Below are positions 57,750 to 64,000 of a stretch of 64,000 nucleotides of DNA, one piece after another. Location: NCBI GenBank assembly GCA_963792915.1, contig CAWBYD010000003.1:558001-622000 (forward strand), in the 5' to 3' direction. This DNA comes from Solirubrobacter sp963792915. Lineage in GTDB: Bacteria; Actinomycetota; Thermoleophilia; Solirubrobacterales; Solirubrobacteraceae. Position 1 is the stretch's first letter; the number at the start of each line of letters is the position of its first letter. The translations under genes were made by a program, and so were the position numbers. The notes beneath the pieces were generated by a model that saw only the letters and a list, made by a program, of their open reading frames with translations, ran no database searches and had not been told where the DNA came from.

Positions 57750-59153
57750 TCAGGTGCCGACGCCGACGCTCGACGTCAGCAGCCTCAGCAGCGGCGTGCG
57801 CTGAACGCAGTTCGCGAGCGCGAAGGAGTCCGCCAGCGCGTCCAGCTCGGAGTCGTCGAGGCCGCGGAAGGCCTCGGCGTACTCGGGCAGCATCGCCTGC
57901 GCGAACAGGATGTGGCGGACGATGTCGTCGGCGCTCGAGCGCGGATTCCACGGGTACGGCGACCACGTCGGGAACTCGCGCGCGATCAGCTCGTGGACGG
58001 GCTCGACGGCCTCCGGCACCTCGGCGTCCGTGGACCCCCAGGAGTCGATGCCGAGCCGCGCCTTCTTGGCGATCAACGCCCCGAAGCGGCGCATGTAGGC
58101 GCTCTCGGGCGCGGTGTACACGAGCCCCTGCAGCCCGACGTCCTTGTAGGTCCACAGCGACCAGCCGGCGCCGTGGCGCTCGTAGATCTCGAGCTGGTCG
58201 GCGAGGATCTGCAGGCGCTGCTCGTCGCGCTCGCCGTCGCCGGTGTAGACGGGGCCGAACTCGCCGACCCAGATCGGCGTGCCGGTCTCGCGCTGGAACC
58301 GCGTGCGCTCGAGGAACGTCTCCTCGAGCGCGTCACGGTCCACCCACGCGCCATGGGTGTCGCCCGGGTACGGCCCGCCGTAGGCCATGCCGGCGCGTGC
58401 GTAGTCGTGGCAGGCGAAGATCGCGTTCTCGTAGACCTCGCCGAACGCCGAGAAGTCCGTCGAGTAGCGGTTGCCGTCGACGAACACGATGTGCTCGGCG
58501 TCGACGTCACGCACGGCAGCCACCAGCCGGTCGTGGAACGGGCCCACCACGGTGCCGGCGATGTCCGCCGGCTCGTTGAGCAGGTTGTAGCCGGCGACGG
58601 CGGGCTCGTCGCGGTAGCGCTCGGCGAGCGCCGTCCAGAGGTTGACGACGCGGTCCTGGAAGTGCGGGTGCTGCCAGAACGCCGGCACGTGCGTCGGGTT
58701 GTCGGAGTGCCAGTGCTGGTTCTGCCCGCCCGGGACGGCGTGCAGGTCGATCACGCTGTAGATGCCGCACGCGGCGCACGCGGCGATCGCGCCGTCGAGC
58801 AGCTCGAAGCCCGGCTCGAGCAGCGTGAACGGGGCGTCGTCGCGCTCGAAGTGGCGCTGGTTGATCGCGATCCGCACGCAGTTGACGCCCAGTCCAGCGA
58901 GCAGCGCCGCGTCCTCGGGCGCGAAGAAGCGGTCGAGCAGGCGATCGAAGAAGCGCTCGGCCCGCTCGGCGCCCAGCACGCCGGCGACCGCTGCGCGCAT
59001 GGCGCTCTCGGTGCCCGGATAACCGGTGATGAAGTTCTCCATGTTCATCCAGCCGCCGAGCCCGACGCCGCGCAGCGCGACCCTCGCGCCGTCGGCGTCG
59101 ACCACGGCGTCGCCGAGGACACGGAGTCTCGAAAGTTTCGAAACGGCAGTCAT
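57750..59153 (-). CDS. glycoside hydrolase family 5 (cellulase/beta-glucanase superfamily)
   Basis: 467 residues without a signal peptide, so it is cytoplasmic. Acid/base E194 is in GYNLLNEPAD and nucleophile E298 in PIWVGEFGPVY, spaced as in GH5. Other GH5 residues: LGGWMNMENFITG, VRIAINQRHFE, VIDLHAVPGGQN. It resembles exo-beta-1,3-glucanase or related beta-glycosidases. A -35 TTGACA and -10 TAGGGT place the transcript start within a few bases of its ATG. It diverges from the LacI gene and probably hydrolyses the oligosaccharide imported by the adjacent transporter. Confidence 0.92.
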   Translation of the reverse strand: MTAVSKLSRLRVLGDAVVDADGARVALRGVGLGGWMNMENFITGYPGTESAMRAAVAGVLGAERAERFFDRLLDRFFAPEDAALLAGLGVNCVRIAINQRHFERDDAPFTLLEPGFELLDGAIAACAACGIYSVIDLHAVPGGQNQHWHSDNPTHVPAFWQHPHFQDRVVNLWTALAERYRDEPAVAGYNLLNEPADIAGTVVGPFHDRLVAAVRDVDAEHIVFVDGNRYSTDFSAFGEVYENAIFACHDYARAGMAYGGPYPGDTHGAWVDRDALEETFLERTRFQRETGTPIWVGEFGPVYTGDGERDEQRLQILADQLEIYERHGAGWSLWTYKDVGLQGLVYTAPESAYMRRFGALIAKKARLGIDSWGSTDAEVPEAVEPVHELIAREFPTWSPYPWNPRSSADDIVRHILFAQAMLPEYAEAFRGLDDSELDALADSFALANCVQRTPLLRLLTSSVGVGT

Positions 59154-59190
59154 GGCACGGAAACCCTATCGAGGGCGATTTTCCTGTCAA
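59129..59190. promoter_or_regulatory. GH5 promoter and putative LacI-type CGAAA operator
   Basis: On the minus strand TTGACA (59190-59185), 16 bases, TAGGGT (59168-59163) lies 10 bases before the GH5 ATG. Inside the first codons, TCGAAAGTTTCGA (59129-59141) is a perfect 13-base palindrome. Half-sites CGAAAG and CGAAAC recur at 59209-59224 before the LacI gene. A LacI repressor could block here by roadblock. Confidence 0.6.
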
Positions 59191-59241
59191 GGCGTACCGA
59201 TATCTCTCGAAAGATTGCCGAAACTCTGATACAAGTCGCAC

Positions 59242-60246
59242 ATGGCGCGGGTCACCATCGCCCACATCGCCGACGCCGCGGGCGTGTCGGTGCCGACGGT
59301 CTCGAAGGTCGTCAACGGCCGCGCGGACGTGGCGCCGGAGACTCGCGAGCGCGTTGAGCGGATGCTGCACGAGCACGGGTACGTGCGGCCCGCGCCGGCG
59401 CGTGAATCGCGCGCGCAGCTGCTGGACGTCGTCTTCAACGAGCTCGAATCGCCCTGGGCAATGGAGATCATCAAGGGCGTCGAGGAGGTCGCTCGCGAGA
59501 ACGGCCTCGGCGTGGTCCTGTCTGCCCAGGAGGGCCCAGGCGCGCTGGGCCGCTCCTGGGTGGACGCGGTCGCCGCCCGGCGCAGCGCGGGGCTGATCCT
59601 GGTCGTCTCCGAGCTCAGCCCCGAGCAGATCGCGCGGCTGACCGCGCGCAGCATCCCGTTCGTGGTCGTGGACCCGGCGGGCGAGCCGGCGCCCGGCGTG
59701 CCGTCGGTCGGCGCGACCAACTGGAGCGGCGGGCTGACCGCCACGCGCCACCTGCTGGAGCTGGGACACACCCGCATCGGCATGATCGGCGGACCGCCGT
59801 ACATGCTCTGCAGCCGCGCGCGCGTGGACGGCTACCGCGCCGCGCTCGAGACGGCCGGCCTCGCCGTGGACCCGGAGCTGATCCGGTGGGGAACGTTCCA
59901 CCTCGAAGCCGGCTACGAACAGGGGCAGGCGCTGCTCGCGCTGCCCGACCCACCGACCGCGATCTTCGCCGGCTCGGACCTGCAGGCCTTCGGCGTCTAC
60001 GAGGCCGCTCGCATCGAGGGGATCGGCATCCCCGCGCAGCTGAGCGTGATCGGCTTCGACGACCTGCCGATGGCGCGCTGGGTCGGCCCCCCGCTCACCA
60101 CCATCCGCCAGCCGCTGACCGAGATGGCGGCGACGGCGGCCCGGCTCGTGCTGAGCCAGTCAGAGGACAAGCGCGTCGAGCTCGCGACGACGCTCGTGGT
60201 GCGTCAGAGCACCGCCAAGCCCCATGAAGGAGGAGAGAGATGGTGA
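59242..60246 (+). CDS. LacI family regulator of glycan-use locus
   Basis: 334 residues. Helix-turn-helix: MARVTIAHIADAAGVSVPTVSKVVNGRADVAPETRERVERM. The effector domain has DGYRAALETAGL and PTAIFAGSDLQAFGVYEAAR. The stop overlaps the ATG of the sugar-binding lipoprotein gene by seven bases, so it is translated with the transporter. It diverges from the GH5 gene. It is a probable repressor of GH5 and its own operon, relieved by the imported oligosaccharide. Confidence 0.93.
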   Translation: MARVTIAHIADAAGVSVPTVSKVVNGRADVAPETRERVERMLHEHGYVRPAPARESRAQLLDVVFNELESPWAMEIIKGVEEVARENGLGVVLSAQEGPGALGRSWVDAVAARRSAGLILVVSELSPEQIARLTARSIPFVVVDPAGEPAPGVPSVGATNWSGGLTATRHLLELGHTRIGMIGGPPYMLCSRARVDGYRAALETAGLAVDPELIRWGTFHLEAGYEQGQALLALPDPPTAIFAGSDLQAFGVYEAARIEGIGIPAQLSVIGFDDLPMARWVGPPLTTIRQPLTEMAATAARLVLSQSEDKRVELATTLVVRQSTAKPHEGGERW

Positions 60247-61541
60247 AGTCGATTCGCTGTGCGCTCGGTGCGGTGGCCGCACTGGCGCTCGGCGTGGCGG
60301 CCTGTGGAGGTGACTCCTCCAAGAGCGCCTCGGGGCAGGCCACCACCTCCGGCTCAAAGCCGGTGACGATCGAGTGGTGGCACATCCAGAACAACGACCC
60401 GATGAAGACGATCTGGGCTGACGCCGCCAAGCAGTACGAGGCGTCGCATCCGAACGTCAAGATCCACATCACGGTGCTGGAGAACGAGGCGTTCAAGTCC
60501 AAGCTCACGACCACGATGCAGGGCGGCAAGGTCCCCGACATCTTCCAGTCCTGGGGCGGCGGGACGCTCAAAGAGCAGGCCGACGCGGGCCTCGTGAAGG
60601 ACGTCACCGCGCAGACCAAGCCCTGGATCGGCACGCTCAACCCGGCGGGCGTCGGGCTCTACCAGATCGACGGCAAGCAGTACGGCGTTCCCTACAACCT
60701 CGGCATGGTCGGCGTCTGGTACTCCAAGCCGCTGTTCAAGAAGGCGGGGATCGACGCGCCGCCGCAGACCTGGGACGACTTCCTGGCCGATGTCGGCAAG
60801 CTCAAGTCGGCTGGCGTGACGCCGCTGGCGGTGGGGGAGAAGGACAAGTGGCCCGGCATGTTCTGGTGGGCCAACCTGTCGCTGCGGATCGCCGGCAAGG
60901 ACGCGATGGCCAAGGCCGGGCAGGACGGCTCGTTCGACACCCCGGGCTTCGTGAAGGCCGGTGAGCAGCTCAAGCGGCTGATCGACATGAAGCCGTTCCA
61001 GAGCGGCTACCTGGCTGCGCCGTGGGACGGCTCGGGCGGCGAGGCCGCGACGATGGGCAACGGCCGCGCGGCGATGGACCTGATGGGCGCGTGGGCGCCG
61101 GCGACGTTCGCCGCCAACACGAAGGACAAGGCCGTCACCAAGAACCTCGGCTGGTTCCCGTTCCCGAGCGTCAACGGCGGCGCCGGCCAGCCCGGTGAGC
61201 AGTTCGGCGGCGGCGACGGGTTCGCGATCGGCAAGGACGCGCCCCCGGAGGCCGTGGACTTCGTGAAGTTCCTGCTCAGCGACCAGATCGCCACCAAGGC
61301 CGGCGCCTCCGGCGCCGTGCTGCCGGTCACCAAGGGCACGGAGTCCTCGGTCGCCGACCCGAACATGAAGTCGGTGCTCGACGCGCGCGCGCAGGCGTCG
61401 TTCGTGCAGCTCTACCTCGACCAGGCGTATGCGCCGGCGGTCGGCCAGGCGGTCAACGACGCGGTGCAGGAGCTCTTCGCCGGGAAGGCGACGCCCCAGG
61501 ACGTCGCCAAGAAGATCGCGGATGCCGCAAAGTCCGGATAG
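60240..61541 (+). CDS. CUT1 sugar ABC transporter substrate-binding lipoprotein
   Basis: 433 residues with a lipoprotein signal: ALALGVAACGGDS, lipobox Cys at 22. Typical CUT1 binding-protein features are VTIEWWHIQNNDPMKTIW, YGVPYNLGMVGVWYSKPLFKKAGI and GRAAMDLMGAWAPATFAANT. It would capture an oligosaccharide outside the membrane. AGGAGGAGAG precedes the ATG. The stop overlaps the first permease's start region, giving an operon of LacI, binding protein and two permeases. No ATPase follows, so an external MsiK/MalK-like ATPase is needed. Confidence 0.95.
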   Translation: MVKSIRCALGAVAALALGVAACGGDSSKSASGQATTSGSKPVTIEWWHIQNNDPMKTIWADAAKQYEASHPNVKIHITVLENEAFKSKLTTTMQGGKVPDIFQSWGGGTLKEQADAGLVKDVTAQTKPWIGTLNPAGVGLYQIDGKQYGVPYNLGMVGVWYSKPLFKKAGIDAPPQTWDDFLADVGKLKSAGVTPLAVGEKDKWPGMFWWANLSLRIAGKDAMAKAGQDGSFDTPGFVKAGEQLKRLIDMKPFQSGYLAAPWDGSGGEAATMGNGRAAMDLMGAWAPATFAANTKDKAVTKNLGWFPFPSVNGGAGQPGEQFGGGDGFAIGKDAPPEAVDFVKFLLSDQIATKAGASGAVLPVTKGTESSVADPNMKSVLDARAQASFVQLYLDQAYAPAVGQAVNDAVQELFAGKATPQDVAKKIADAAKSG

Positions 61542-62502
61542 CGGCTCCGGGGGCGGGGCGGTCGCCGGCCGCCTCGTCCTCCCGGCGCCGGTGCGCCGCG
61601 GACGCCGCTCGCGCGCGCGCCGGCGCTGGGCCACGATCGGTCTGTTCCTCGCGCCCGCGCTGGCGCTCTACCTGCTGTTGGTCATCGCCCCCGTGCTGCA
61701 GGCGATGTACTACAGCGGCTTCAAGTGGAGCGGGCTCGGCAAGCTCGACGACTTCGTCGGCCTGCAGAACTTCAAGCGCGCGTTCAGCGACGACGTCTTC
61801 ATCGGCGCGCTCAAGCACAACGCGATCCTGATCGCGCTCTCGCTGGGGCTCCAGCTCCCGTTCGCGCTCGGCGTGGCGATGCTGCTCAACACGCGCCTGC
61901 GCGGCCGCGCGCTGTTGCGCGTCCTGTACTTCTCGCCGTTCGTGCTCTCGGAGGTCGTGACGGCCGTCGTGTGGACGCTGATGCTGCAGCCGCACGGGCT
62001 AGCCGACCACGCGCTCGCGCGCGCCGGTCTCGGCACCAAGGAGTGGCTCGCGGACCCCAGCATCGTGCTCTACACGGTCTTCGTGGCGATCTCGTGGAAG
62101 TACTTCGGCTTCCACATGGTGCTCTACCTCGCCGGCCTGCAGCAGATCCCGCACGAGCTCGAGGAGGCGGCGCTGATCGACGGCGCGCGGCCGTGGGAGG
62201 TGTTCCGCTACGTCACGCTGCCGCTGCTCGGGCCGACGATCCGGGTCTCCGCGTTCCTCTCGATCATCGGCGCGCTGCAGTTGTTCGACCTCGTGTGGGT
62301 GATGACCGGCGGCGGGCCGGTGCACGCATCCAACACGATGGCGATCTACATGATCGACTACGGCTTCAAGCGCTTCGAATTCGGCTACGCGAGCGCGGTC
62401 GCGGTGATCATGCTCGCGATCTCGCTGGTGTTCGCGCTGACCTACCAGCGCTTCGTGCTGCGGCGCGACATCCAGGGCGCCCTGACCACGATGGGCCGAT
62501 GA
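61522..62502 (+). CDS. CUT1 sugar ABC transporter permease (MalF-like)
   Basis: 326 residues from MPQSPD inside the end of the binding-protein gene. Six helices; the EAA motif is EEAALIDGARPWEVFRYVTLPLLGPTI, which contacts the ATPase. A basic N-terminal tail precedes helix 1. It pairs with the next permease, whose ATG overlaps its stop (ATGA). Confidence 0.94.
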   Translation: MPQSPDSGSGGGAVAGRLVLPAPVRRGRRSRARRRWATIGLFLAPALALYLLLVIAPVLQAMYYSGFKWSGLGKLDDFVGLQNFKRAFSDDVFIGALKHNAILIALSLGLQLPFALGVAMLLNTRLRGRALLRVLYFSPFVLSEVVTAVVWTLMLQPHGLADHALARAGLGTKEWLADPSIVLYTVFVAISWKYFGFHMVLYLAGLQQIPHELEEAALIDGARPWEVFRYVTLPLLGPTIRVSAFLSIIGALQLFDLVWVMTGGGPVHASNTMAIYMIDYGFKRFEFGYASAVAVIMLAISLVFALTYQRFVLRRDIQGALTTMGR

Positions 62503-63311
62503 GGCGGATCGGGCTCTACGCGGTCGCGCTGCTGGTCGCGCTCGCGATCCTCGTGCCGATCGTCTACGCGGTGCTCGGCGGCTTCCGCGACACGGCGCAG
62601 ATCGGGTCGGACCCGGTCGCGCTCCCGCACCCGTGGGTGTTCAGCAACTACACCGGGATCCTCGGCTCCGGGACGTTCTGGCGCCAGGTCTACAACAGCA
62701 CGCTGATCGCCGCGGTCTCGACGCTGCTGGTGGTGCCGCTGGCCGCGCTGGCGGCGTTCGTGTTCGCGCGCATGGCCTTCCGCGGGCGCGAGCTGATGTA
62801 CACGGTCTTCACGCTCGGCCTGCTGTTCCCGGTCGCGGTCGCGATCCTGCCGATCTTCATCATGGTCCGCCACCTCGGGCTGCTCGACAACCCGCTGGGC
62901 GTCGCGCTCCCGCAGGCCGCGTTCGGGCTGCCGATCACGATCGTGATCCTGCGCCCGTTCTTCGCCAGCTTCCCGAACGAGCTGCAGGACGCGGCGGCGA
63001 TCGACGGCTGCGGGCCGTTCCGGTTCTTCTGGACGATCCTGCTGCCGCTGTCGCGTCCGGTGCTGGCCACCGTGTCGGTGCTGGCGATCGTCGGCAGCTG
63101 GAACGCGTTCCTGCTGCCGCTCGTCGTGCTCACCGACTCAAACCACTGGACGCTGCCGCTGGGCGTGACCAACTACTCGCAGCAGTACACCGCCGACACG
63201 GCTCGCATCCTGGCCTTCACGACGCTCTCGATGGTCCCGGCGCTGGTGTTCTACGCGTTCGCCGAGCGCCACCTGGTGAGCGGGCTCACCAGCGGGGCCG
63301 TAAAGGGCTAG
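62499..63311 (+). CDS. CUT1 sugar ABC transporter permease (MalG-like)
   Basis: 270 residues; ATG overlaps the stop of the upstream permease. Six helices and the EAA motif LQDAAAIDGCGPFRFFWTILLPLSRPVL. It completes the membrane part of the transporter. The TAG stop lies inside the hairpin that follows, so termination begins right at the gene end. Confidence 0.94.
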   Translation: MRRIGLYAVALLVALAILVPIVYAVLGGFRDTAQIGSDPVALPHPWVFSNYTGILGSGTFWRQVYNSTLIAAVSTLLVVPLAALAAFVFARMAFRGRELMYTVFTLGLLFPVAVAILPIFIMVRHLGLLDNPLGVALPQAAFGLPITIVILRPFFASFPNELQDAAAIDGCGPFRFFWTILLPLSRPVLATVSVLAIVGSWNAFLLPLVVLTDSNHWTLPLGVTNYSQQYTADTARILAFTTLSMVPALVFYAFAERHLVSGLTSGAVKG

Positions 63312-63335
63312 GGCGCCCCCGGAGGGACGCCCTAG
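63308..63335 (+). terminator. hairpin at end of sugar transporter operon
   Basis: CTAGGGCG (63308-63315) and CGCCCTAG (63328-63335) are perfect 8-base arms around a 12-base loop that contains further CCC/GGG pairing. The stem includes the stop codon of the last permease. No T-run follows, as is common in this window. Confidence 0.7.
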
Positions 63336-63382
63336 GCCTTGGGTGCAGGACTACCGCGGCGGCAGCAGCCGCGGAGCCGGCG

Positions 63383-64000
63383 TCACGGTGTCGTCGTCGA
63401 CAGCGTGAACGTGAGGGTCTTGCTGTACGAGCCCGACCGCAGGGCGTCGGTGGCCGCGATCGCCTGCTGGAACTGCAGCGCGACCGCGTCGTTGGACGTC
63501 GGGCCGCCGTAGGTCAGCAGGGTGAGCGGGGTGCTCGAGACGTTCGCGAACGTCGTGTTCGAGTTGGCGCTGTTGGTGGCCCGCGCCTTGACCGCCTGCG
63601 GCAGCGAGAACGTGCCGTTGACCAGATGGCCCGGAGCCGTCGCCGACGTGTCGGCCACGGTCAGCGTGGCGTCGCCGCCGGTCGAGACGACGTTGGCCGT
63701 CGTGCTCGCGTTGTAGGTGTTCGCGACCGCGGCGGTGAAGTTGCCGAAGCCGGCCGCCGGGCCGAGCGTCAGGGCCAGCGTCGGGATCACGGTGCCGCCC
63801 ACGTCGTCGGAGGCCGTCGGCGGGACGGTCACGGAGACGTCCTTGCTGGCGGTCTGGCCGTCGGCGTAGGTGACGGTCAGCGTGGCGCTGTGCGTGCCGC
63901 CCGTGAGGTACGAGTGGCTCGCCGTCGCGCCGGTCGCCGTGGCGCCGTCATCGAACTTCCAGGTGTAGGACACGCCGCCGGACTTGCCGATACCGAAGTC
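63383..64000 (-). CDS. C-terminal part of a secreted PKD-domain protein with the same terminal module as the M64 protease
   Basis: 206 codons, open through the window edge. The visible N-terminal side is a PKD domain (YTWKFDDGATATGATASHSYLTGGTHSATLTVTYADGQT). The last 140 residues are a beta-rich module matching the end of the M64-type protease at the left of the window, with SATAPGHLVN and SGSYSKTLTFTLSTTTP nearly identical. The rest of the gene, including any signal peptide, lies outside. Function unknown; the module may anchor or assemble surface proteins. Confidence 0.8.
   Translation of the reverse strand, partial: DFGIGKSGGVSYTWKFDDGATATGATASHSYLTGGTHSATLTVTYADGQTASKDVSVTVPPTASDDVGGTVIPTLALTLGPAAGFGNFTAAVANTYNASTTANVVSTGGDATLTVADTSATAPGHLVNGTFSLPQAVKARATNSANSNTTFANVSSTPLTLLTYGGPTSNDAVALQFQQAIAATDALRSGSYSKTLTFTLSTTTP

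Noticed and set aside
1..64000. Phage, IS element or integron boundaries
   Set aside because: No transposase, integrase, attachment repeat or tRNA was recognised; base composition looks uniform apart from short AT-rich promoters.

Overview
The window is very GC-rich (most codons end in G or C), has no IS element, no recognisable tRNA or rRNA, and is packed with actinobacterial families: LuxR-type ATPase regulators, Lrp, MarR and LacI regulators, an ECF41 sigma factor, DUF1707, a DivIVA-like protein and a PucR-type regulator. GTG and TTG starts are common. This gene set suggests a soil actinobacterium, possibly a deep-branching Thermoleophilia/Solirubrobacterales relative; that placement is inference from gene families only.

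Layout. 1-9.7 kb: a GNAT fragment divergent from a LysR regulator, a secreted M64-type metalloprotease, a DesK/NarL-type two-component system next to a two-gene ABC exporter, a membrane protein, and an ECF41 sigma factor facing its probable target, an NmrA-like epimerase. 9.7-11.8 kb: a heavily frameshifted LysM-like/toxin-like gene followed by a frameshifted helical-repeat gene. 11.8-26.7 kb: mostly regulator plus effector pairs (Lrp/LysE, damaged MerR/SnoaL, LacI/PfkB kinase, two MarR/MFS pairs), a large LuxR-type ATPase regulator and a RecQ helicase fused to a phosphoribosyltransferase domain. 26.7-27.0 kb: an 18-bp GC-rich minisatellite.

27-38 kb is the most coherent block. A CpsB-like PHP phosphatase and a PucR regulator precede a seven-gene minus-strand operon in which nearly every gene overlaps the next by a few bases: GT4 glycosyltransferase, heparinase II/III-like lyase, APH-type kinase, MurG-like glycosyltransferase, MsbA-type ABC exporter, NAD-sugar epimerase and a miniature chemoreceptor-tip protein. 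A polysaccharide deacetylase diverges from the operon head. Together they look like a system that assembles, exports and trims a surface glycan.

38-54 kb: argS, Lrp/AzlCD/AraC/DUF2000 (amino-acid export), a murein endopeptidase-like protein, an ArnT-like glycosyltransferase, small enzymes (VOC, GST), a DivIVA-like coiled coil, a Rieske-TPP enzyme fusion and a PabB-PabC fusion. 54-64 kb: a ferritin-like gene with a short coupled leader ORF, FAD oxidoreductase plus hydrolase, an APC permease, and a glycan-use locus (GH5, LacI, CUT1 binding protein and two permeases). The window ends in a PKD-type secreted protein whose C-terminal module is the same as that of the M64 protease at the other end.

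Two window-wide traits stand out. First, convergent gene pairs overlap at their 3' ends far more often than they are separated. Second, several genes keep both ends of their family but lack the middle (pabBC, an FAD oxidoreductase, a MerR regulator, a SnoaL gene), and single-base frameshifts occur in the two glycosyltransferases. Real gene decay and assembly or consensus error cannot be told apart from this sequence alone.
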